From: Sulfurimonas sp. | Lineage (GTDB): Bacteria > Campylobacterota > Campylobacteria > Campylobacterales > Sulfurimonadaceae | Reading direction: 5' to 3' | Length of the DNA stretch: 64,000 bases | Assembly (NCBI GenBank): GCA_028689055.1 | Contig: JAQTWZ010000002.1 | Location: 9,503-73,502 of the forward strand | In this document: one piece after another, positions 55,258-62,356 of the stretch | Numbering within the stretch: position 1 is the stretch's first letter | Layout of the letters: the number at the start of each line of letters is the position of its first letter | Program-made: the position numbers and the translations under genes | The notes under the pieces: generated by a model | What the model saw: only the letters and a program-made list of their open reading frames with translations | Told to the model about the DNA's origin: nothing | The model's database searches: none

Positions 55258-56334
55258 TCAATCTGTAATCTTGCGTTTTGCTATCTCTTCAATGAGCACC
55301 GTTGCATAAGAGCCTTTTGGAAGTGTAAAGTTCATCTCATATTGTGCATCCATAGAAAGATATCGTCCCTCTACCTGCGTTGCATAGACCCACGCATATC
55401 TTCTCGCACCGTCTTCATTGATCTCTGAGTTAAAATCTTTTTCTATCTCTCCGGCAATTCCCGTTGAAGTTTTCACTTTTTTACCACAAAGCAAACCTGT
55501 TACGGAGATATCGCGTTTGTCAAATCTCTCCAAATCATGTTCAGTTCCATCATAATCAAAGAGTCTTCCATACGGATAATGTTCCATAATATCCCCAGAT
55601 ATCAGCTTAAATGGGTGTTTTTGTGCTTGCATTTTACTCACTTCATCATTTGGAAAATTCAAAATAGATTCAAGTTCTTTGGCGCTGAAACTACTCACAA
55701 GAGAGTTTATCTCAAGACGACGGCTGAGCCAAAGATTGAAGAGATGACTTTGATAAGCAGAGATGAGAAGTTTTTTTATCTTCGGATTTCTCTCTTTTTT
55801 CTCACCTTTTGCTATCTGCTCACCCAAAATATGGTTATCTCCGTCATTGCCGAAACGTTGGTATCCAAAATAGTTCGGCATACCAAATTCAGATATATTT
55901 TTGAGTGCTTCATCTATTTTTTTTGCAGATGTAGGGTTCACTTTTTTGAGTTTGATATAAAATCTATTTCCTTGAAGATGTCCTATTCGTATTTTATTAT
56001 TATGATACGCTTTGGAGAGTATTTTGATACTTTCATGTTCAAACTTATCTAAGGCTTCTTCATGTTTTCTATGCAAAGAGATATACTGTTTTGTCATCGC
56101 ATGTTTATCTTTGAGACCTGCATACCCTATCTCTTTTTGCTGTATGCCAAGATATTTTGCAAGAGTACTTACAAGTTCTAAAGTCGATAAACTCTTTTTT
56201 CTTACAAAAAGGATGAGATGCTCACCCTCACCTGAGAACTCATAAAGCGGTATCTCTTCAACCACGAAATCTCTTGGAGTTTGTCTAAAATGAAAATCAA
56301 TACTCGCATGAGCGAGAGAATAAAATCTGTCCAT
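55258..56334 (-). CDS. truD: tRNA pseudouridine(13) synthase
   Basis: Converts U13 of tRNA-Glu to pseudouridine. Start reset from 56367 to the ATG at 56334, which has AAAAAGG upstream and clears thiL by 11 bp; 358 aa. Catalytic motif GYAGLKDKHAMTKQ with Asp, FRQTPRDFVVEE (N-terminal RDFxVEE), NRFYIKL and NYFGYQRFG. thiL - truD order matches Campylobacter. Confidence 0.95.
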   Translation of the reverse strand: MDRFYSLAHASIDFHFRQTPRDFVVEEIPLYEFSGEGEHLILFVRKKSLSTLELVSTLAKYLGIQQKEIGYAGLKDKHAMTKQYISLHRKHEEALDKFEHESIKILSKAYHNNKIRIGHLQGNRFYIKLKKVNPTSAKKIDEALKNISEFGMPNYFGYQRFGNDGDNHILGEQIAKGEKKERNPKIKKLLISAYQSHLFNLWLSRRLEINSLVSSFSAKELESILNFPNDEVSKMQAQKHPFKLISGDIMEHYPYGRLFDYDGTEHDLERFDKRDISVTGLLCGKKVKTSTGIAGEIEKDFNSEINEDGARRYAWVYATQVEGRYLSMDAQYEMNFTLPKGSYATVLIEEIAKRKITD

Positions 56335-56345
56335 ATTTTGCCTTT

Positions 56346-57164
56346 TTAAAAATGATGCGATTTGCATCTGTTTGTATATTTTATTCTCGCCGATTTGGCA
56401 AAAATATTGAGCTTCACCCTACTCTGTGCAGCACGCCTAAGAAGTGTTTTTTTTTCTCTTTTATCAAACGCAACCAACATCTCATACTCTTCTCCGCTGC
56501 AACCGAGTGTTTTTTCTATTTTTTTAAAAAATTTAAAGCCAATCTTGTTTACATCGGAGAGTTTTTTCAAGTCACTAAAAAGTCCATCAGAGATATCCAT
56601 ACCCGAACTCAAAAATCTACTTGCGTTTTGTATAAACTTTTGTCTTAGCGTGATATCTACAAATTTTGATTGTTTGTGGATAGTTCCTAAATTTGATAAC
56701 TTTCTCAGATCCTTTATCGAACGACCCAAAATGCCCGTATATGCCAAAAGATAATTTTTTCTAAGAGCGCTTCTAAGCAAAGGTTTTTTAACTTTTGAAA
56801 TTATAGTGATCGTTATATCAAGTTTTGTATTACTAATCGTATCACCACCGATAATCTCTATGCCATAAAGAGCGGCACTCTCTTGAAAACCTCTCGCAAG
56901 AGCACGCATTTGTTCTTTTGTTATACTCTTTGGCATAGCGACACTCAAAAGTGCATACAGCGGTTTCGCATTCATCGCTATTGCATCTGAAATATTCACA
57001 AGCATCGATTTTTTTGCAATCTGATAATGTGTCATCCATTTTGTCTTAAAGTGGACATTTTCAAAAAACGCATCTTTTGAATATACAAAATCCCCAACAA
57101 CCGCGCCGTCATCTCCGATACGATTACTATTAAATTGTGCGATAAAATAATTTTCTAAATTCAT
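56346..57164 (-). CDS. thiL: Thiamine-monophosphate kinase
   Basis: Phosphorylates thiamine monophosphate to the diphosphate cofactor. Start at ATG 57164 (the track uses the TTG before it); 272 aa. RIGDDGAVV metal motif, VNISDAIAMNAKPLYALLSVAMP, GGDTISNTKLDITIT and SSGMDISDGLFSDL. Shorter at the C terminus than E. coli ThiL (325 aa), as common in this phylum. Together with the ThiE-like gene at 15 kb it implies thiamine synthesis or salvage. Confidence 0.93.
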   Translation of the reverse strand: MNLENYFIAQFNSNRIGDDGAVVGDFVYSKDAFFENVHFKTKWMTHYQIAKKSMLVNISDAIAMNAKPLYALLSVAMPKSITKEQMRALARGFQESAALYGIEIIGGDTISNTKLDITITIISKVKKPLLRSALRKNYLLAYTGILGRSIKDLRKLSNLGTIHKQSKFVDITLRQKFIQNASRFLSSGMDISDGLFSDLKKLSDVNKIGFKFFKKIEKTLGCSGEEYEMLVAFDKREKKTLLRRAAQSRVKLNIFAKSARIKYTNRCKSHHF

Positions 57165-57343
57165 CAAATTTCTTAACTTTAATTTTTCTTAATTGATATA
57201 GTAGTAATGGATTATATCATTTATTAAGAAAATATAATAAAACACTCTACCGCAAAAATATTAAACACCTCAATGTTATTTAATCATTTTTTTGTAGAAA
57301 CTTTTATGAGCACAAAACAAGTAGAGAAATAGTCTAAAAAACC

Positions 57344-58423
57344 TTATAACTCTTTTTTGTATTCCAAATCACCTGCTACAGCTTCTTTGTCATTGATAAT
57401 TTTTTCTATCTGCTGTTTGACTTTGTCATAGCGATACTGCTCTTTAAAGCCGATAACTCTGCCTCCGGCTGCGTTTGGATGTCCGCCGCCGTTTGCCCAC
57501 TCTTTGGAGATCTGCGAGACACTTACTTGATTGTTCGCACGAAGACTCATCGCACCTCTGTAGCTTACATCAACAATAAAATCATACTCAGGAAACGCAA
57601 GTAAAAAGCCGTTACCGATGATAGAAGTATTACCGATGCCATAGCTGAGATAACCGCGGTATCCTTTGTAGTAAATAGTGTTTTTGTCTCTTTGCGTGCC
57701 AAGAAGTTCTACGATGTATTTTGTCGCCAAATTATCAAGAGTATCATTTCTATCTACACGAAAAAACTCTTTTTTGAGTGTATGGATTTTATCATCAAGA
57801 AGGATGTGTGCATCTAGCTCATGTATAAGTTCAGAAGCTTTATGCAATAAAGATATTTTGTATGCATTGTCTTCATTAGGGAACATAACACGGTTGAGTT
57901 CGCGTGTTTCTGTCACAAGTCGCATACAAACTTTTCCGTATTCAAAGTTTTCAACTTCTTCTTGTTTCCACAAATCGACTGCGTTTACGACATCCACATA
58001 TTTACTCATCCAGAGAGGTTCGTTCAGTTCCCAGTTTTCTTTGACATAATCATAGGTTATCTTCGTCGCAGAGCGGCTTGTATCGAGGTTGTACCAAGCA
58101 TATTTTTTTGCACTCTCTTCACCGCTTCCATGATGGTCTAGGAGTAGAAGTTTGACATCTTTGTTAGAGTCGTTGAACATATGGACTTTGTTGTGTATCC
58201 ATTTTGATTCATCAGCGCTTAGATTTAGATCTGTTACAAGGATGAGAGCAGGGCTTTTGTCATCTGCAATCGCTTCGACAATCATATCAAGCTTTTGTTT
58301 GACTTCTTCGCCATAATTTGCATTATAGTTTTTGATCTCATAGGGAGTATATTTCATAATCAATTGACAACTATAACCATCTAAATCAATATGAGAAAGA
58401 TGATAGATTTTTCTGTTTTTCAT
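57344..58423 (-). CDS. DHH-family phosphoesterase
   Basis: 359 aa. N-terminal DHH domain: LSHIDLDGYSCQL (metal Asp), ILVTDLNLS, LLLDHHGSG; C-terminal DHHA1 domain with WANGGGHPNAAGGRV. Resembles nanoRNase/pAp phosphatase (NrnA) type and oligoribonuclease-like enzymes; a c-di-nucleotide substrate cannot be excluded. Lies 14 bp before flhA on the same strand. The 176-bp upstream gap contains only an imperfect AT-rich hairpin (near 57191-57230). Confidence 0.85.
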   Translation of the reverse strand: MKNRKIYHLSHIDLDGYSCQLIMKYTPYEIKNYNANYGEEVKQKLDMIVEAIADDKSPALILVTDLNLSADESKWIHNKVHMFNDSNKDVKLLLLDHHGSGEESAKKYAWYNLDTSRSATKITYDYVKENWELNEPLWMSKYVDVVNAVDLWKQEEVENFEYGKVCMRLVTETRELNRVMFPNEDNAYKISLLHKASELIHELDAHILLDDKIHTLKKEFFRVDRNDTLDNLATKYIVELLGTQRDKNTIYYKGYRGYLSYGIGNTSIIGNGFLLAFPEYDFIVDVSYRGAMSLRANNQVSVSQISKEWANGGGHPNAAGGRVIGFKEQYRYDKVKQQIEKIINDKEAVAGDLEYKKEL

Positions 58424-58437
58424 TTTTTTCCTTGTTT

Positions 58438-60606
58438 TTATTTAACTGTTATCGAACCCATAACTTCAAAAGTCGCACTCGAATCTATCTCTGCATGTGA
58501 AAGTGTAACAACATCCAAAGAGAAACGCTCAAAAATCTCTGCCACACCACGTCTAATCTGCGGATCGACAATGATAACGACCGGAGAGACTCCTTTTTGC
58601 AGGAGTTCCGCAGCTTTTGCACTTGTGGCCTGTATGAGGGCATTTATCTCACCTACGTTGAGATTTAAACTGCGTACACCGTCTTGTTCACGAGATTTTT
58701 CAAGCATCATTTGCTCAGAATTTGTGTCAAAAGTGAGCAGTCTGATAACGCCGTCATCGCTTGAGTACATCTGTGTGATGATACGTGAGAGTTTTGAGCG
58801 GACCTGCTCGGTGATAAGCTCCACATTTTTAGTGTATTCGGCGATGTCGGCCGTAGTTTCAAGGATGGTTAGCATATCTTTAAGAGGGATTTTTTCATGT
58901 AAAAGTGCTTTAAATATTCTTTGAATAAGTCCGATTGAAGCCACTTTGAGTACATCATCCACGATAACCGGAAAATCATTTTTGATTTTATTGATAAGGG
59001 ATTGTACTTCTTGGCGTGTGAGAAGATCTTCTGCGTTGCGTTTGACGAGTTCGCTCATGTGCGTTGAGATGACGGTCGCAGGATCTACAACCGTATAGCC
59101 GTTGATGATAGCATCTTCTTTTTGATCCGCCGTTATCCACATAGCATCAAGTCCAAACGCAGGTTCTTTTGTTTTTTCACCCGTAATTTCACCCGTAGCC
59201 ATCCCGCTGTCCATAGCTAAAAATTTATCAGGAACGATTTTGCCCTCGCCTATAGAGATACCTTTGAGAAGTATCTGATACTGTTGTGGTTGGAGGTGCA
59301 GGTTGTCACGGATACGCACTTGTGGCATCAAAAAACCATAATCTGAGGCGATTTTACGTCGCATAGAACGGATGCGCTCAAGTAAGTCACCACCCTGAGA
59401 ACTATCCGCTAAGCGGATAAGCTGATAACCGAGAGTGAGTTCAAGCATCTCAACTTTGAGGATATCTTCAAGTGCCGCTTCTTCTTCTTTGGCAATCTCT
59501 TCGTTGCTTTTTTTCGGGCGTGTTGCAGCGTGTTCTTTTGCTTGTTCTTCTTTTGTTTTTTGGTTTATAATCTTGCCTACATCCAAAATAGTAAGCTCAC
59601 CTCGTTGGTATTTATAAATAGACCAACCCAAAAGAGCAAACATAATACCTACAAATCCCATGGAAGCCGTAGGAAGCCCCGGAACAAGAGCGAACAAAAT
59701 CATAATAAAGCCGACAATCATCATGATTTTTGCATTTCCCATCATTTGATTGATGGTTCCCTCTGCAAAATTGTCTCCATCACTAGAACTTCGGGTGATC
59801 ATGATACCTGTGGCGGTGGAGATGATAAGTGCGGGGATTTGCCCCACAAGACCATCACCAATAGTCAAAAGTGTAAATGTCGATGCACTGTCACTTACGC
59901 TCATGTCATGCTGGAAAACACCGATAAGAAAACCGCCGATGATATTGATAAGCGTAATGATGATACCGGCAACTGCGTCTCCCTTTACAAACTTACTAGA
60001 ACCGTCCATAGCTCCGTAAAAGTTTGCATCTTGAAGGATTTCTGCCCGTCTTGCTTTTGCTTGTGCATCATCGATCAGACCTGCGTTTAGGTCGGCATCG
60101 ACCGCCATTTGTTTTCCCGGCATTGAGTCGAGCACAAAACGCGCCGCAACTTCTGCAACCCTTGTCGAACCTTTGGTGATGACCATAAAGTTGATAAGAA
60201 CAAGGATGGAGAATATGATAATACCGATAACAAAGTTCCCACCCACGACAAAATTACCAAAACTGGTGATGATATCACTCATCGCGGCTTCACCTTCATG
60301 TCCATGACTAAGTATCATTCTTGTTGTTGCGATATTGAGTGCAAGTCTGAAGAGTGTGAGAATGAGTATAAGTGTTGGAAATGTGGTTAAATCCGTAGGT
60401 TTTGGCACATACAGTGAAATAAGCAAAACTAAAACAGCCAAAGCAATAGAGACGGTCAAAAGCACATCAAGAAGTCCTGATGGAAGAGGTACGATGATGA
60501 TGGCAAGAATCGCCATAACAAAAATGACGACACTCAGATCTCTTTGTCCGAGAAGGAAGTTGAGACTTGTCCCTATTTGTTGTTTAAGTGTGAGCTTTTT
60601 TGCCAA
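58438..60606 (-). CDS. flhA: Flagellar biosynthesis protein FlhA
   Basis: Ion-conducting channel and substrate-docking platform of the flagellar export gate. 722 aa: eight membrane helices in the first 330 aa, FHIPEP signature region RVAEVAARFVLDSMPGKQMA...ADLNAGLIDDAQAKARR, and cytosolic domain from about 350 (LELTLGYQLIRLAD). Start is TTG, 3 bp after the rrf2 stop; no ATG lies before the first helix, so the start is accepted though the ribosome site is weak. rrf2-flhA order is conserved in Campylobacter. Confidence 0.96.
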   Translation of the reverse strand: MAKKLTLKQQIGTSLNFLLGQRDLSVVIFVMAILAIIIVPLPSGLLDVLLTVSIALAVLVLLISLYVPKPTDLTTFPTLILILTLFRLALNIATTRMILSHGHEGEAAMSDIITSFGNFVVGGNFVIGIIIFSILVLINFMVITKGSTRVAEVAARFVLDSMPGKQMAVDADLNAGLIDDAQAKARRAEILQDANFYGAMDGSSKFVKGDAVAGIIITLINIIGGFLIGVFQHDMSVSDSASTFTLLTIGDGLVGQIPALIISTATGIMITRSSSDGDNFAEGTINQMMGNAKIMMIVGFIMILFALVPGLPTASMGFVGIMFALLGWSIYKYQRGELTILDVGKIINQKTKEEQAKEHAATRPKKSNEEIAKEEEAALEDILKVEMLELTLGYQLIRLADSSQGGDLLERIRSMRRKIASDYGFLMPQVRIRDNLHLQPQQYQILLKGISIGEGKIVPDKFLAMDSGMATGEITGEKTKEPAFGLDAMWITADQKEDAIINGYTVVDPATVISTHMSELVKRNAEDLLTRQEVQSLINKIKNDFPVIVDDVLKVASIGLIQRIFKALLHEKIPLKDMLTILETTADIAEYTKNVELITEQVRSKLSRIITQMYSSDDGVIRLLTFDTNSEQMMLEKSREQDGVRSLNLNVGEINALIQATSAKAAELLQKGVSPVVIIVDPQIRRGVAEIFERFSLDVVTLSHAEIDSSATFEVMGSITVK

Positions 60607-60609
60607 GTC

Positions 60610-61014
60610 TTAATCTTCTAAAATATCAGCTAAGGTGAGATTAGCTAAAAAAGAATCGATTTTGCGCTGCAGTTTGTTTAGAAAAGGCCAGATAGAGCAG
60701 ATATCTGCTTTCTCAGAAGGACAGTTTTTCGTTGAAGGCGCACAATCAAAAACTGCAGGAGCTTTGCCTTCTACAGCAGACATCACATCGAGCATATTGA
60801 TCTCTTTTGGATCTTTTGCCAGAGTAAAACCGCCATTAACACCTTTGTAAGATTTTAGGATGTCGTTTTTGGCAAGTGCTTGCAATATCTTTGCTAGAAA
60901 ACTTTTGGAGATAGAAAGTTCACGTGATAAGGTATCACTATCCATAGGAGATGAAGCTTTAGCGAGTACTATAAGGGATAAAATTGCATATTCACTGGCT
61001 CTTGTTATTAGCAT
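60610..61014 (-). CDS. Rrf2-family transcriptional regulator
   Basis: 134 aa winged-helix regulator: MLITRASEYAILSLIVLAK, ISKSFLAKILQALAKNDILKSYKGVNGGFTLAK, and three cysteines DCAPSTKNC...DIC in the loop where IscR-like proteins bind an iron-sulfur cluster. Spacing C-x6-C-x7-C differs from IscR (x5, x5), so the cluster type is uncertain. Leads directly into flhA, which it may regulate or simply be co-expressed with. Confidence 0.9.
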   Translation of the reverse strand: MLITRASEYAILSLIVLAKASSPMDSDTLSRELSISKSFLAKILQALAKNDILKSYKGVNGGFTLAKDPKEINMLDVMSAVEGKAPAVFDCAPSTKNCPSEKADICSIWPFLNKLQRKIDSFLANLTLADILED

Positions 61015-61074
61015 AAGTTACTTTTCTGATTTAAATTTGATTCTGATTATATCTAAAGAAGTTAAAAAACTCAT

Positions 61075-61352
61075 CTAAACACAACCAATAGCTGATTCAT
61101 CCAAAAAGGTAACATAGTTTTTTATTGTACCACTCATCATGCGAATAGCTTGGGGGAAATTAATATATTTTTCTCCTCTGAGCATATTTATTGTAACGTT
61201 TGTACTAAAAAAATTCTAGGAGCATTACAAGTACGAATCAAGGATGCAGCTTCACTAAATGTGACATCTTTGACATAGTGCATATTCGCAACACTCCAAT
61301 GAGTCGGATGCCTTTGTATGAATCTCTCTTGAGATAGACACTTGTTATAGCC
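61075..61352 (-). pseudogene. ISAs1-type transposase, C-terminal remnant with frameshift
   Basis: Minus-strand reading gives ...RHPTHWSVANMHYVKDV TFSEAASLIRTCNAPRI, matching the HW-x-(I/V)-E/A-N-x-LHW-x-LDVTF end of ISAs1 transposases. The frame then stops, but the next frame continues FSTNVTINMLRGEKYINF to a stop at 61075; the shift falls in a run of seven T near 61210. Everything upstream of about 61352 is lost, so the insertion sequence is dead. No gene symbol given. The last exact base of the element is not defined. Confidence 0.65.
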
Positions 61353-61444
61353 CTTCCCCCCCTTTTTTTCTCATTCCTATATGCTATAATGCGACTCTAA
61401 AAACCCTTCTGGAGCGTAATTGTCTGGGATATTTCTACCCAAAC
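61353..61444. other. Junction segment between IS remnant and cas9 relic
   Basis: Non-coding stretch with a GGGTAGAAATATCCC foldback, TATAAT and homopolymer runs (seven C, seven T). It probably holds the left end of the ISAs1-like element and deletion junctions. No intact gene is seen. Together with 61015-61074 and 61573-61664 it forms the gap between rrf2 and the GNAT gene. Confidence 0.4.
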
Positions 61445-61572
61445 GCGTCTTGACAACGCCAAAGATTTTCCATCTTTTGGATGTTTTCATCATCAACATT
61501 GACCAGTGTCCAACCGATAGAGGTAATCCCTAAATCTAAACCCAATATTATTTTTGAAATTTCAATTTTTAT
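61445..61572 (-). pseudogene. cas9 N-terminal relic
   Basis: Minus-strand frame from 61572 reads KIEISKIILGLDLGITS IGWTLVNVDDEN, the RuvC-I strand of Cas9 with the catalytic Asp (GLDLGITSIGW). The expected first codon is ATA instead of ATG and a stop lies directly before it. A second frame over the end reads KHPKDGKSLALSRR, matching the start of the Cas9 bridge helix (NPK-x-GxSLALxRR). So the first ~45 codons survive with an internal deletion and frameshift, then the IS remnant begins. No repeat array or other cas genes are in the window. Confidence 0.65.
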
Positions 61573-61664
61573 TTATGAAAAAACTTGTATCACAATATCA
61601 ATAGTTTATCCGAGTGAGAAACGAATGGACTATACTCTTTTCTTTTTTTTCATGACGTAGTTAT

Positions 61665-62072
61665 TTAGATTGAAGCTGAAATTCGTTTGATACAGAGGAC
61701 TGAATTTTCACTATTTGACAATTCTCCTTGTGCAAATTCACATAAAAACAAAATATTTTCACACATACATATTTTTGCGTAATCTTCAATGTATTCAAGC
61801 ATCATCTCAGAATATCCCTTCATCCTTTCTTTTTCATCCACAATAAAATCATATACACAAAGATGGCGTTTATACTGAAGCGTTGTATTTACACTCACTC
61901 CTGCAAATGTAACAATTTTTTCTCTTTCAAAGATACCAAACATTCGATATTTTGTGTGTTTCATGTCATAAATAAGGTCTTCGAACTCTTCATAAGAAAC
62001 TTTATCTCGTAATTGACGGACAACTAAATAAGCTTTATCTAATTCTTTTAAATCTAATTCTCTAATTTGCAT
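61665..62072 (-). pseudogene. GNAT acetyltransferase, probable frameshift near C terminus
   Basis: 135 aa. GNAT core: MFGIFEREKIVTFAGVSVNTTL, DFIVDEKERMKGYSEMMLEYI (acetyl-CoA loop, with RMKGYS in place of R/Q-x-x-G-x-G/A). After CENILFLCEF the usual end (HxxNAxxFYxxxGF) is missing, but the +1 frame reads NLHKENCQIV...SNEFQLQSK, which resembles it. A one-base change in the tail probably altered the gene; it may still produce a protein. Function unknown. Confidence 0.5.
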
Positions 62073-62212
62073 ATTCGTTTGTGATGCTCCTTTTTTTCAA
62101 AACTAATAAATCAATTTTTAAATTTCAGCTTAATTGTTCACACGCATACACTTGACCACTTGAAAAGGTAAAAAATATTCTTGACGCATTGTAACATAGG
62201 TGGCCAAGTAAA

Positions 62213-62354
62213 TTATGCTTTGGCTAGTATTTCTCTCATAGATTGACCTTTGAATTCAATTTTGTAAGCTGTGTACGTACGCATTCCATGCATATAAGAG
62301 ATTTGGTGAAAAATTAAAAGCACTCTCAATTGCTCATAGTATGTGCTGCAAATG
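62213..62354 (-). pseudogene. Unassigned coding fragment
   Basis: The minus strand has a 46-codon open frame without start codon reading ...YYEQLRVLLIFHQISYM and ending TAYKIEFKGQSMREILAKA. The sense of coding-like sequence without start suggests the tail of a lost gene, perhaps mobile-element related, but I cannot assign a family. The rest of 62073-62356 shows nothing recognisable. Confidence 0.35.
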
Positions 62355-62356
62355 TT

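Noticed and set aside
61015-62356. CRISPR array near the cas9 relic
   Set aside because: No regularly spaced repeats of 25-40 bp were found on either strand in the window.
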